DNA of 64,000 nucleotides from Desulfogranum japonicum DSM 18378 (GCF_000429945.1 NZ_KE386993.1:71943-135942), one strand, 5' to 3'; shown: positions 19,005 through 28,669, numbered from the stretch's first letter. Program-made: numbers and translations. The notes: generated by a model from the sequence alone, not told the origin.

Positions 19005-19536
19005 ATTTGAGTCTCCTGGATGAAAACGTTTTCAAAGGCAGAAAATATACATGGATAACTGTTAATACTGATGATCTGACGGAGATATATCCATGTGTAT
19101 AAGTATAAAGCTACTCATAAAAGACCAGGTTGTCGAGTATTATTTCAGAAAACTGGAAAAATTAGTATTTGCTTGTGGTTAGATATAGTTTTGCTTTTAC
19201 AGTGCCTTGGTCAGGATTTGATCTGTGAACCCGCTTTCGTTACAATTCCAGTTATAGCGGTTGGGTATTTATAACTGTCTGTCATAGTGGACTGTTTATG
19301 TGGCTGGCCTTTAGAGGTTTGAGAATTTACGAAAATTGAAAATCCGGAGTTTTTGTTGCTTTAAGGGGACATTGCTTCGTGTCTTTGACTCAGCATATCG
19401 ATATTCTTCGAAAACCTAAGTGTTTACGACTGAAAAAACGTTCATTTTCCAAAAAAATCAGAAGACTGGTCAACGCGGTATAATGGCTGACGATAAGCTT
19501 TCCTTCCATGATTATGGTTACTGACAAGTTTCTGAT
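19005..19536. other. 530-bp intergenic region between PilZ and the large membrane protein
   Basis: No gene is supported. The part next to the PilZ gene holds a perfect palindrome (19021-19034) and a longer imperfect inverted repeat whose arms are TACATGGATA near 19048 and TATCCATGTGTA near 19088. The rest holds nothing I can identify. Confidence 0.4.
19021..19034. promoter_or_regulatory. LacI-type operator-like palindrome upstream of a PilZ gene
   Basis: TGAAAACGTTTTCA is a perfect 14-bp palindrome with the central AACGTT typical of LacI/GalR-family operators. It is 16 bases before the ATG of the PilZ-zinc-ribbon gene on the minus strand. A repressor bound here would cover the start region. 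No LacI-family gene is in this window, so the regulator is unknown. Confidence 0.4.
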
Positions 19537-22500
19537 TTATTTTTGGGAGAGTTTTTGCAAATCCTTTAAGTAGATATCATATCGGCCAAGGTAGAAACTG
19601 AGTGCTTTTGAAAAATTTTTCCCTATTAAGCCATCCACTATGATTTCACTGATTTTTCTGTAACGTTTGAGAATAAACTGCGAGCGGTAAAAGATCAGCC
19701 ATTCTTCATTTGTTAATTCCTGGCGTATTTTTATAAGAGCCCTGCGGGATCTCGGTTGGTACATCCAAAAATACATACAGTCCAAAGAATTGAGGATGAA
19801 GATATTTTCCAGTTCCTGAGCTTCTTTCCCCATGGTTTTCAGCAGTTTTTTGGGTGATTGGAGCATGTCAAGGGCATCCTCGTCTGGAAAGAGCACATCC
19901 AGTTTTGAAAAGGCTGCAAAAAGCTGATGCAGTTTGGCCCTGTAATCATCAAGACGCATACGGGTGTTGGTTTGCCGATCTGCAAGGCCCTCAATTATTG
20001 CCGCGATACAGTCAGATGCAAATTTTGAAATTACAGCAGCCCATTTCTGTAAAATTATTTCAACCTGGAGGACACCGCCAGTCTGCAAACCCCAGCCAAT
20101 GCCAGCATTGAACAGCATGGCAAGCGGAATGCTGAGAAGGGAACGGAACAGGTTGCCGATGGCTGCACTGCGTGGAAGGCCTCGAAACATGTTGTGACTG
20201 AAAATATAGATTCCGTTCGCAAGGGCCATGACTGAGTAGAGTATTAAAGGGCTTGTGGATGTGGTGATTCCCAGCCCTTGATCAAGAAGGAGTGTTTTAA
20301 CCAGAAAATCCAGCAAAGGAACCGAGAAGCCTGTATAAAAGAGGGAATCTGCAATGCGGCTCCAGCTGATGAGAGAATTCCATGGAAGAAGGGGCGAGCG
20401 CCGAAGCCCTCCTCCACCCAAAACGGCTTGGATGATGTTGCGAATCCCGGTAATGCTGAACCATATAAAAGCGCCCAAATAGGCCAGTACCCACCAGTCT
20501 TTGGTGAGACTGAAAGTGAGAAAAGCAGGGATGAAGCCGGCAGCCACCTTGAGGACGTTATTGATGTGGGTATTGATATATCTCTTCGCTTTCAGTTTGC
20601 CTTTGTGGCCGTTGGTGTCGGTGGATGACTTTTTATCACGGAGAATTCCCAGTGTGATGATATTGCCCTGGGGTTCAGCGACCAGCTCTGTGGAGTCAAG
20701 CTTCCATTCCTGGCGTTCGTTATTCCTTTTTTGAAAGAAACCATATATTCGGTGCAGAAGTCCGTTCAGAGGTCCCGTCGAATGTCGATTTGAAAAAGTA
20801 GCGTAACGATGGTGAGTAAGGTGAGCAAATAGAGGAAGCCGTGTTCGTATTCCTTTTTCGATTTCCAGCTTGGCAGATTGCTGTTCCCTTGACGGTAATG
20901 TGTCTGTGACCACCAGACCCATGCCGAATCGATGGGTATACAGGCCCGTGGAGCCTGTACCAATGCGTGATTTTAACTCACGCTTGCGGTAGAAACCGTG
21001 GAATTCCTCAAGGTGATGAAGAATATCGACCAGTACTTCCTTTCGTTCCTCCATTTCCGACATTTCAGCCCTGAGGTCGTCCAGCGGTTTTTGTTCTTCT
21101 GCGTGACGTTGTAACTGACGGACAAGGTCAAGTCTTGCTGCCTCGAAATCCCAGATGATTGCTCTCACTGAGGCTTTAAGTGCAATCACATTATCTGTGT
21201 TTAAGGCTTTTTGCAGGTCATTTATCAGTGCATAACTTTTCAGGGGGCTGACGATGTCGACTGCTTCACCTGCAAAACCATGATTTTTGCTGGTCGCTGC
21301 AGACGTGAGTCCGTGGCCCACGTCTTTAAGGTTAAATATTTCCATATGCGTGATATGGCCACGACCAATATACAAGAGTTGTAACGTGTCCTGTACAGAG
21401 AGGTTGGACAGGTTGAGAGTTACATTGGCTCCTGCATGGATATCCTGTAACTTTGCGAGAAGTTCCTGAACGGTAAGTTGCAATAAAGAGGGTACGTCGG
21501 CACTGTCACTGGGAATCCGTGGATCTGTCAACTTCGGGTTTTGGGTGGGGAGCAGGTATTCCTGAATAATTGTTTCTGGGGAGATTTCGTTTTCAGTCTT
21601 TCCAGAGGATTGCTGGGGCTGGTCTGCTGGCAAGTCGTCTGTGCCCGCTGTGTGGAGGGTGTCATGTGCTGAACTGCTGATCTGTTGGTGGATAAAACGC
21701 GCCAGATGAAGCAATGAGGGCTGGCCACTTCCTACAAAGTTCAGGAAAGCTTCGGCTGTTATCCGGGTAAGACGCAGGTTATATTTCTTGTTGATGGTAT
21801 CCAGGTGGGTGGAGTTGAACTCTTCTAGAACATCAAAGACATATTGTTGTTGATAGCGCGAAACCGTACCACCCTGAGACATCATTTCCTGCATGGGTCT
21901 TTCATGCAGAAAGTCCAGCAGGGATTGCGTCTCTGGAAAACCGCAGAGTTCCCAGGTAAATTTCACGTACTTTTGCCTGAAACGCGCTGAAAGTTCAATG
22001 CCTATTGTGGTTTGAATGCCCAACAGATCACCGGCCTCGAGAAGTTCCTCTGCTACCTGGTTGTCAATAAAATTGTAATAGACAACAGTGAGAGAACGGA
22101 TGCCTTTTATCCACGCGTCCATGAGCAGGTGCGATGGAGATTTACGTCCTTTGGTGTAGGCATCATGCACTCGATCGTCAAAGGTGAGTTGATTCCATTC
22201 TTCAGGCATTTCAAAAAGATGGTACTTTTTCAACTCTTCTCTGATGAGGGCTGGACGGCCTGTGGATGCCATACGAAAATCGTGGGCAAGCCGTAGTTGT
22301 TCCTGTTCTTTTCCCTGGTGCCTGATCAGTTCTTTCATGATCTGGATCAGCACCCTGGCTGTATTCATCTTGAAATATGCAGATGAGGAAAACAGCACCT
22401 CGTCACGAAGGGCACGCAGATTGGACAATCGTTCTTCTGATGTTCCTGTTTCAAATGATTCCAACAGGTTTACTACTGCAAAGGCAATACGGAGTCCCCT

Positions 22501-22659
22501 GGGGGCTGACAATTCCTTAATGCCATGGGGGTGCATGTAGGCTGCCGTCAGAGTACTGATCGAGTCTGGCATTTTTCTACGCCCGAGAACCTCATTCACC
22601 ATTTCCAGGAGTTCATAATCGTTCTTATCGAAAAAAATGACTGAAGGCTTTTCTTTCAT
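19537..22659 (-). CDS. Large membrane protein of unknown function (1040 residues)
   Basis: I do not recognise the family. The N-terminal ~650 residues look soluble; early motifs such as AYMHPHGIKELSAPRGLRIA and the later GIQTTIGIELSA have the flavour of a PHP or TIM-barrel hydrolase, but clear metal-binding histidine clusters are missing. From about residue 695 to 860 there are roughly five membrane segments, then about 150 charged helical residues to the C-terminus. The ATG at 22659 follows AGGAG; a longer frame to 22719 lacks a better ribosome site. It is transcribed alone, with mgsA and repeat R1-B upstream. Confidence 0.85.
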   Translation of the reverse strand: MKEKPSVIFFDKNDYELLEMVNEVLGRRKMPDSISTLTAAYMHPHGIKELSAPRGLRIAFAVVNLLESFETGTSEERLSNLRALRDEVLFSSSAYFKMNTARVLIQIMKELIRHQGKEQEQLRLAHDFRMASTGRPALIREELKKYHLFEMPEEWNQLTFDDRVHDAYTKGRKSPSHLLMDAWIKGIRSLTVVYYNFIDNQVAEELLEAGDLLGIQTTIGIELSARFRQKYVKFTWELCGFPETQSLLDFLHERPMQEMMSQGGTVSRYQQQYVFDVLEEFNSTHLDTINKKYNLRLTRITAEAFLNFVGSGQPSLLHLARFIHQQISSSAHDTLHTAGTDDLPADQPQQSSGKTENEISPETIIQEYLLPTQNPKLTDPRIPSDSADVPSLLQLTVQELLAKLQDIHAGANVTLNLSNLSVQDTLQLLYIGRGHITHMEIFNLKDVGHGLTSAATSKNHGFAGEAVDIVSPLKSYALINDLQKALNTDNVIALKASVRAIIWDFEAARLDLVRQLQRHAEEQKPLDDLRAEMSEMEERKEVLVDILHHLEEFHGFYRKRELKSRIGTGSTGLYTHRFGMGLVVTDTLPSREQQSAKLEIEKGIRTRLPLFAHLTHHRYATFSNRHSTGPLNGLLHRIYGFFQKRNNERQEWKLDSTELVAEPQGNIITLGILRDKKSSTDTNGHKGKLKAKRYINTHINNVLKVAAGFIPAFLTFSLTKDWWVLAYLGAFIWFSITGIRNIIQAVLGGGGLRRSPLLPWNSLISWSRIADSLFYTGFSVPLLDFLVKTLLLDQGLGITTSTSPLILYSVMALANGIYIFSHNMFRGLPRSAAIGNLFRSLLSIPLAMLFNAGIGWGLQTGGVLQVEIILQKWAAVISKFASDCIAAIIEGLADRQTNTRMRLDDYRAKLHQLFAAFSKLDVLFPDEDALDMLQSPKKLLKTMGKEAQELENIFILNSLDCMYFWMYQPRSRRALIKIRQELTNEEWLIFYRSQFILKRYRKISEIIVDGLIGKNFSKALSFYLGRYDIYLKDLQKLSQK

Positions 22660-22807
22660 ACTGCGTAAACTCCTGTTTGGCTTTTTGCCATGTACAAAAA
22701 AACACTGCTTTGCGATCATCCCGCATTTCTTATGTTTTCTTTATAGGCAGGCACGAGGCAACTGGTGCCGAACACGTTGCTGACATCAGACCGCGATTGG
22801 TACTATA

Positions 22808-22968
22808 GGGTCACCAAATAAATAAATTATCCAATCTTGCTTGTCTCTCAACTCGGTAACGTCGTCGCATCAATGGCTCAATAGGGCCAGTATGGAACCG
22901 TTGATATGACGACGTTACCAAACCGATATCCTACGCAAATTTTGGATATGTATTATCTTCCGCGACCC
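22808..22968 (+). repeat. R1 palindromic repeat, copy B (161 bp)
   Basis: Same length and orientation as copy A at 4956-5116, with GGGTCAC at the left end and GCGACCC at the right. The central arms begin GTAACGTCGTCGC on the left and end GACGACGTTAC on the right. Where copy A has GTCATC paired with GATGAC, copy B has GTCGTC paired with GACGAC, a compensatory change that keeps the stem. It lies between mgsA (ends 23008) and the large membrane protein gene (starts 22659). Confidence 0.88.
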
Positions 22969-23007
22969 ATATATCTCTTGCTACTGAAAAGATGATGCCC
23001 TGTTCCT

Positions 23008-23472
23008 CTAAAATATTTTCCTTTCCGTGTAATTTGAATGGTCTATGACTTTACGTTCATAGCCGCCTTCCAAAAGAGGGGAAGATATGAGAAAGTCTGC
23101 AGAAGAACGGTTGGATGCTGTGGGAATGTTGCATAACACTGCTATGCGTAGCAGAGCTTTCACATCAACGTCATGGGGTTGTGGCTCCATGGGATCCCAG
23201 AAAAAGATAAGCATATCTACTTTGCCTTCTGCTATGAGTGCTCCGAGTTGCTGGTCTCCTCCCAGGGGGCCCGATTTGAGTCTTGTTACTTGCGGCCTTT
23301 CTTCACCTGCCTGCCTTTTTTCTTCCATTAATTCTTTGATGAGTTTTCCGGTTGTTCCGGTACAGACCAGGTGGTGAGGAAGAAGAATCTGGAAGTTCCA
23401 GTCCACCCACTCCATAAGATCCTTTTTTCTGTTATCGTGAGCAACAAGCGCGATTGTATTGATAGTATTCAT
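23008..23472 (-). CDS. mgsA: Methylglyoxal synthase
   Basis: MgsA converts dihydroxyacetone phosphate to methylglyoxal and phosphate, a glycolytic bypass. The 154-residue length matches the E. coli enzyme (152). Catalytic features are visible: LVAHDNRK near the start (substrate-binding His), TGTTGKLI, SGPLGGDQQ containing the catalytic aspartate, and FFWDPMEPQPHDVD with the conserved His and Asp. I chose the ATG at 23472 from the family length; there is no clear ribosome site before it, and the frame is open for a further 49 codons upstream. Confidence 0.93.
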   Translation of the reverse strand: MNTINTIALVAHDNRKKDLMEWVDWNFQILLPHHLVCTGTTGKLIKELMEEKRQAGEERPQVTRLKSGPLGGDQQLGALIAEGKVDMLIFFWDPMEPQPHDVDVKALLRIAVLCNIPTASNRSSADFLISSPLLEGGYERKVIDHSNYTERKIF

Positions 23473-23721
23473 TTTATTTTTTTGCAATGTTGAGTAAGCG
23501 TAACCAGTTACAAATATGAGGCGTGCCAATAGTTTCACACCTTGGTGAACGGTTACTTTCACAGTGGATATCCACAGAGGGCCGTCCAGCATTATATGTG
23601 GGGTGGCTGCAACCGTCAAGTGAGGAGCTGTAGGTTGAGTCTAGGTCGTTTCATGGAGGGTAAGAGTCGCTATGCCCCCTGTAATGCTGAAATATTGGCC
23701 ACTTTCAAAATATAATTGTTT

Positions 23722-23982
23722 TCAGAGGTGTGCCGGTTGAGGTGTAGAGTAAGGGGGTTGTATCTCTTTATTGGATGTATTCTGAACGGTTGCCTGCATT
23801 AGTTGTTTTATCGAGTACCTGTCTGTGAATTTTCTTGGGGCAATCGGGTGGTTTTCCATGAGGAGAAAAGGGGAACCTGGCAGCATGGGCAGCTTACCTC
23901 CCATGATAATTCTGTAATCGTTTACGAAAAAACGGTGAGCTGGAATGTACTCACGGAGGTGTATTCGTAATCCAGAAAACAT
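23722..23982 (-). CDS. Doubtful small open reading frame
   Basis: An 86-residue frame with no membrane segment, no domain I recognise and only a weak GGA before the ATG. It may be chance or the remains of a gene. It is listed because it is the only open frame of note in a 1-kb gap. Confidence 0.15.
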   Translation of the reverse strand: MFSGLRIHLREYIPAHRFFVNDYRIIMGGKLPMLPGSPFLLMENHPIAPRKFTDRYSIKQLMQATVQNTSNKEIQPPYSTPQPAHL

Positions 23983-24345
23983 ATGAGAAATCCAAGCAAT
24001 AAGGGCTGCAGAAACAATAAGTTATTCGAAACTGATCACAAGCACTCCACAGAGTCTAGCGCTGATCGCTTATCTGCTCAAAATCGCGCTTGCCCAAATA
24101 TGAACACCTGTGTCAGTTACAGTTCGGAGGTGAGTGAAACCAAGAAGATACATACACTGTGATTAGTTACATCTATTCAATCGTATTTTTCTCTCAATTC
24201 ATTTTTCGCAAAGCATGATCACCCATGGAAACCTGTACATCCTGCTACTGGAATGATAGAAAATACAGTAGGTGCTGCTGATATTAAACATGTAGTCTAT
24301 ACAGAAAAAAAATCAATTGTTACAATACATAAGTAACGATACCTG

Positions 24346-24489
24346 GGAGGCTGGCCGAGAATACCATTTCTGCCCAGAGATCTTTGTTGAATATGAAAAA
24401 ATATTATCTGCATATCAAGTGTATGTCTGTGGTATTTTTAGGTTTGCCTCGTTCTGAACGAAAATACCTGTTCCCGGACAGCCTCCTGG
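24346..24489 (+). repeat. R3 inverted-end repeat, copy 1 (~144 bp)
   Basis: The element opens GGAGGCTGGCCGAGAATA and closes with GGACAGCCTCC, so its ends are inverted relative to each other. A related element in the opposite orientation is at 50637-50779, sharing CTGTGGTATTTTT, TTTGCCT and CTGAACGAAAAT in the same order. It ends 45 bases before the start of the Alg44-like gene, so it lies in that gene's leader or promoter. There is no coding capacity. The size and inverted ends resemble a MITE. Confidence 0.75.
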
Positions 24490-24534
24490 CAGAGCAGTCT
24501 GGTTTGACAGTGTGATTTTCAGGAGACTATTTTT

Positions 24535-26010
24535 ATGTCAATGTTGACTCGTGAGTATAATTACTTGCGAAAATCACAGAGGGTGGATGTCCCTCTTTTG
24601 ATCCAGGTCGGAACCAAAGTCTATAAAAGTTCGGACTGGTCCATGACCGGAGTGGGCATTCTCGGCTATGAGGAGGAGATCCATAAGGGGGACATTCTTG
24701 AAGGGAAACTCATTCTGATGAGTTCCGGTGCATCCATTCATGTGGATGTTGTATTGGTCTGCAGAAATATTCGCGATGATATTGTCGGTTTTGAACTGCA
24801 GAATATCACTGATCGCCACAAACGAATCCTGCGCCATTATCTTGAACTGTCCCTGGAAGGAAAAATTGATAACATTGAAGACCTCATGTCAGATTTTTCC
24901 GCTCCTCTCATTGAATCTCCCATTCAAGAAGCCATCAGTATCACGGCAGAAGAACAGGTCTCTCTGCTGAAGAAATTTCGAAGCCGGGCATTTTTGGCAC
25001 TGACCGCTGGTTTTCTACTGATGGGGTATATTATTTTCACGGTGGTTTATAACCTTGTTTTTGTATATGAAACCGTTGGGGTAACTTCGACTAATTTGCT
25101 CCAGATTAAATCTGGTGTACGTGGCACTGTGAAAAAAACGCATGTCCATGAAGGCGATATAGTGCATGCGGGAGATATCTTGTTTGATTTGGATGAAGGG
25201 CGTTTACTTGAAGAATTACAGGTGAACTCCAAAAAACTTGCCCAGCAGAACAGGCTGCTTGACAATCTGGAAGGAGAACAGCCTTTTTCCACCGGCCAAA
25301 AGTCATTGTTGGTGCAACTACTTAATGAAGAATACCTGAATAAGAGCGAGGAGTATCAAAGGGCCCAGGAACTTTTCAAACAGAAGATCATTTCCATTAA
25401 GGATTATGAGTTTGTTGAAACAAGTTTTCGCCGGGCGCGTATCAACTATTTTAGAGAGCTTGAAACCGCCCAGAATAAGCGTGAACTTATCCAAGAAAAG
25501 AAAAATTTTCAGGAATTGCAAAAGGATATTCTCCTGGCTGAAAAAGAAAGCCTCCTTCAGAATCTGGAAGCCATGCGTGTTCGTGCTCCTGTGCCTGGGG
25601 TGGTGTACACTGTTGATCATTTTGCCGGTGAATTCGTTTTGGCAAGCGATACGGTTATTACCCTTGCAACCGATCAGAAACCCTTTGTCCTTTTTAAAAT
25701 TCCCTCCAGGCAGAGTGGCAAGGCAAAACTGGGAATGCCTGTCAAAGTGTATTCTTTTGAGCTGGATACCGACTATGAGGGGAAAATCAGCTCTATAGGC
25801 TATAGTGCCATCAACCCCAGGGCTACTCTTCTGCAGGAGGTCAGTTTGGATCAGACTGTAATTAAAGTTGATATGCCTGATATAGCAAGAAAAATACCCC
25901 TCAACAGCAGGGTGAGAATATGGGTGAAAAAAGAAAGTGCCTCTGTGGATAGGATTTCTGAATTCTTTATGAATGTATTTGGAAAAGAGCATGCTGAAGC
26001 GATTCGGTAG
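24535..26010 (+). CDS. Alg44-like PilZ and membrane-fusion (HlyD-like) protein
   Basis: A 491-residue protein with the Alg44 layout: N-terminal cytoplasmic PilZ domain (about 10-115), one transmembrane helix (about 151-177) and a periplasmic HlyD-like part with a coiled coil (about 220-345). The PilZ domain keeps both c-di-GMP motifs, R12-x-x-x-R16 and D34-x-S36-x-x-G39. The barrel-sandwich halves are visible as SGVRGTVKKTHVHEGDIVHAGD and VRAPVPGVVYTV. In Pseudomonas, Alg44 binds c-di-GMP to switch on alginate polymerisation by Alg8. The start follows CAGGAG. The 3' end overlaps the glycosyltransferase start, so the two are coupled. An Alg44-type activator role here is inference. Confidence 0.92.
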   Translation: MSMLTREYNYLRKSQRVDVPLLIQVGTKVYKSSDWSMTGVGILGYEEEIHKGDILEGKLILMSSGASIHVDVVLVCRNIRDDIVGFELQNITDRHKRILRHYLELSLEGKIDNIEDLMSDFSAPLIESPIQEAISITAEEQVSLLKKFRSRAFLALTAGFLLMGYIIFTVVYNLVFVYETVGVTSTNLLQIKSGVRGTVKKTHVHEGDIVHAGDILFDLDEGRLLEELQVNSKKLAQQNRLLDNLEGEQPFSTGQKSLLVQLLNEEYLNKSEEYQRAQELFKQKIISIKDYEFVETSFRRARINYFRELETAQNKRELIQEKKNFQELQKDILLAEKESLLQNLEAMRVRAPVPGVVYTVDHFAGEFVLASDTVITLATDQKPFVLFKIPSRQSGKAKLGMPVKVYSFELDTDYEGKISSIGYSAINPRATLLQEVSLDQTVIKVDMPDIARKIPLNSRVRIWVKKESASVDRISEFFMNVFGKEHAEAIR

Positions 26011-28669
26011 AAAAGAGGGTGCTCTGTCCGTTATTGGGCCTGCTGTTTTTTATCTTGCCATTGCCTTTGCCATCGGACTCAGCAGCTGGCCCTATTTCTA
26101 TTATGTGAAAAACGAAACCCTGATCACCATTGGCTTGTTTGCCGCCTGGCGATATTCATGGCAGGCAACACATTACTGCAGAGCATTGTTGTACGGTTTA
26201 TTTGTTTATCCGCGACTTCGAAAGCAGGCACATCATGCTGCCCGCCAAGGGTGTTTCCCAGAACATATTTTTTTTATAATTCCCTCCTACAACGAAGAAC
26301 CCTGGGTGAGTGTGGAGACCTTTTTTTCCATTCTCTCGGAACTGAATGGAATTCCATGTTCTGCGTCGCTGATTGTAGCCACCGGCTCGGACCGGGACGA
26401 TGCTGTTATCAGCGAGGCGTATCGTGCTCATCCGGCATCTGAAAAGGTCGAACTGGTTCTTCAACGACAGTCACAGGGAAAACGGATAGCCATGGGGCAC
26501 GCACTCAGGGCTGTTGCAAGGCGTTACAACGATAAAAGAATAAATGATGCCAATAGCGTTACCGTATTTATGGATGGCGACAGTTACCTTGAGCCAGGCA
26601 TACTGGCCAAGACAATACCCTTGTTCTTTTTGAAAAAGAATTTGGGGGCTGTAACCACAAACGAACTTGCCTATATCAACACTACATCTCAGTGGTATAA
26701 AGATTGGTTTAATCTTAAATTCGGCCAGCGGCATATTTTGTTTCAGTCCCATTCCTTATCTCATAAGGTATTAACTCTGACCGGGCGCTTCTCCATTTTT
26801 AGAACAGAAATCGTTGTCCGTGAAGAGTTCATCCGTTTCCTTGAAAATGATATCCTTCTGCACTCCTTGCATGGTAAATTTCGTTTTCTTATGGGGGACG
26901 ATAAAAGCAGCTGGTTCTATTTATTGCGTGATGGCTGGGAAATGTTGTACGTGCCCGACGCCATTTGTTACTCTCTGGAAAGTCGTGATGCCAGCTTTCT
27001 GGATTTGAGCACCAGCCTGCCATATCGCTGGTATGGGAATACCTTACGAAATAATGGCAGGGCTCTGGCACTGGGATGGAAAAAAACCGGAGTTTTCATC
27101 TGGTTCTGCATCCTTGATCAACGTATATCAATGTGGACATCTCTTGTTGGGATAACCGGCACCCTGATTCTCTCGATATTTAAAAACCTGGTTTATTTCC
27201 CAATATTTATAGCATGGGTGCTGATTGTGCGTACAATTCAGATGCTTGTTATCGCTTTGAACGGCCACCCTGTAAGTCTTATCACCATCCCGCTTATGCT
27301 TTTTAATCAATGGGTTGGGGCTGTAATTAAAATACGCGCGTATTTCTTTCTTTCCGATCAAAAATGGTCAAAAGGAGGTGTTATGCAAGACGCAACACAA
27401 GATAAAATCCCCATACCCCATGTGTTGGCTCGTTATATGCCGCGCTATCTTATGTTTGTTTCATATGGATTGTTTTTTTTCACGCTCTTGGTAACTGAAC
27501 AGGTCATTCGGCTTCCTGATGTGTATGCTCTGCAGGCCGCTGCAGCCGGTAAGCAGGACCATGATTTTTTGGATGCACGGGATTATGGTGTTCAACCTGA
27601 CGATGGCAGGGACGACAGTGTTGCGCTGAATACGTTGATCAGAGAAGTGGTGGATGGAACTGTTATCAGACTTCCTCAAGGAAAATTGGATCTCATGCAT
27701 CCTCTTGTAATTGATCGATCCAACATTACCCTTGAAGGGAGCGGCCAGGAAAGAACTATTCTGCAGAGCATGGTAAAGTCTCCTGATGAAGCTGTGCTGC
27801 ACATCCACGGCAGATTTGGAAAGAAACTAGGTTTTTTACAGACAGATGCCGGGGCAGGTAACTCTGTAATTGAGTTTGACGATGCGAAGAAAATGCTGCG
27901 AGCTGGCGATATATTGCTGCTGAGACAGGCAAATGACGAGGCATTTTTCGATAGTATCGGCAGTTTACGTTGGCGCGAAAAGAGTCCGATTATCAGACAG
28001 AGTATGTTTCATGTTGTAGATAAGCACAATGCCAATCTGTTTTACCTGGATAGGACCTTGGATATCGATTATAGCGCGCAAAGTACACAGCTTATACGGC
28101 CAGAGTTAGTGCAGCATGTTACAGTGCGGGATCTGACTCTTATTCAATCTGTTCCCAATGCCGATATTGAGAATGTCAGATTCAGGTATGAGAACCTCTT
28201 TCCCGAATATAGGGTGGATCTCCTGAGATGTATCTGGACTGCCTTCATTACCATCGAAAATGTGTCCCTGTTACAGGCGGGGAATCATTCCCTTGTTTTT
28301 GAAAATTCCTACGCAAATACAGCAAAGGGCGTCACCATTGTAGGTGCCTGGAACAAAGGGAAAAAAGGGAGCGGATACCTCAGGGTTGCCAGAGCGTTTA
28401 AATGTGTCCTGAAAGATTTATTTGTCAAAGACATTCGACATATTACCCTGCAGTGGAGTTCTGCACATAATACGTTTGCCAACATTTATTCCACAGTGGA
28501 CTTTAATGTCCACGGTGGCTATCCCCATCACAACATAATCAATAATATTCAGTTTGCCATTCCCCCTGAGCACAAATGGCAGGCTATTACCCTGGCTCCG
28601 GATGATGCCTCCTGGGCTCCGCCAAATGGTCCGGAGAACAGTTTCAGTCAAGTGCAAATAGATCAGTAA
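25991..28669 (+). CDS. Alg8-like family 2 glycosyltransferase fused to a pectate-lyase-like beta-helix
   Basis: This 892-residue protein (from the ATG at 25991, which follows GGAAAAGAG) joins two modules. The first ~490 residues are a membrane GT2 synthase of the Alg8 type: two N-terminal helices, IIPSYNEEPW, the metal motif FMDGDSYLEPG, MGDDKSSWFYLL for the acceptor site, LPYRWYGNTLRNNGR in place of QxxRW, and several C-terminal helices. After the last helix (about 480-500) comes DARDYGVQPDDGRDDSVALN, the hallmark start of a pectate-lyase-3 type right-handed beta-helix, running to the end. By topology this beta-helix should be periplasmic, where alginate epimerases and lyases act. I see no intact DPHD-type epimerase motif. 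Polymer identity is unknown. Confidence 0.9.
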   Translation: MLKRFGRKEGALSVIGPAVFYLAIAFAIGLSSWPYFYYVKNETLITIGLFAAWRYSWQATHYCRALLYGLFVYPRLRKQAHHAARQGCFPEHIFFIIPSYNEEPWVSVETFFSILSELNGIPCSASLIVATGSDRDDAVISEAYRAHPASEKVELVLQRQSQGKRIAMGHALRAVARRYNDKRINDANSVTVFMDGDSYLEPGILAKTIPLFFLKKNLGAVTTNELAYINTTSQWYKDWFNLKFGQRHILFQSHSLSHKVLTLTGRFSIFRTEIVVREEFIRFLENDILLHSLHGKFRFLMGDDKSSWFYLLRDGWEMLYVPDAICYSLESRDASFLDLSTSLPYRWYGNTLRNNGRALALGWKKTGVFIWFCILDQRISMWTSLVGITGTLILSIFKNLVYFPIFIAWVLIVRTIQMLVIALNGHPVSLITIPLMLFNQWVGAVIKIRAYFFLSDQKWSKGGVMQDATQDKIPIPHVLARYMPRYLMFVSYGLFFFTLLVTEQVIRLPDVYALQAAAAGKQDHDFLDARDYGVQPDDGRDDSVALNTLIREVVDGTVIRLPQGKLDLMHPLVIDRSNITLEGSGQERTILQSMVKSPDEAVLHIHGRFGKKLGFLQTDAGAGNSVIEFDDAKKMLRAGDILLLRQANDEAFFDSIGSLRWREKSPIIRQSMFHVVDKHNANLFYLDRTLDIDYSAQSTQLIRPELVQHVTVRDLTLIQSVPNADIENVRFRYENLFPEYRVDLLRCIWTAFITIENVSLLQAGNHSLVFENSYANTAKGVTIVGAWNKGKKGSGYLRVARAFKCVLKDLFVKDIRHITLQWSSAHNTFANIYSTVDFNVHGGYPHHNIINNIQFAIPPEHKWQAITLAPDDASWAPPNGPENSFSQVQIDQ

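Larger units (their letters stand above)
23473..24534. other. 1.06-kb gene-poor region upstream of the polysaccharide locus
   Basis: Only one doubtful small open frame (23722-23982) and repeat R3 copy 1 (24346-24489) are visible. The region separates mgsA from the divergently oriented Alg44-like gene and should contain both promoters. No promoter could be assigned with confidence. Confidence 0.4.

Noticed and set aside
25318-25992. 224-codon frame on the minus strand
   Set aside because: Fully opposite the Alg44-like gene, with no motif or ribosome site to support it.
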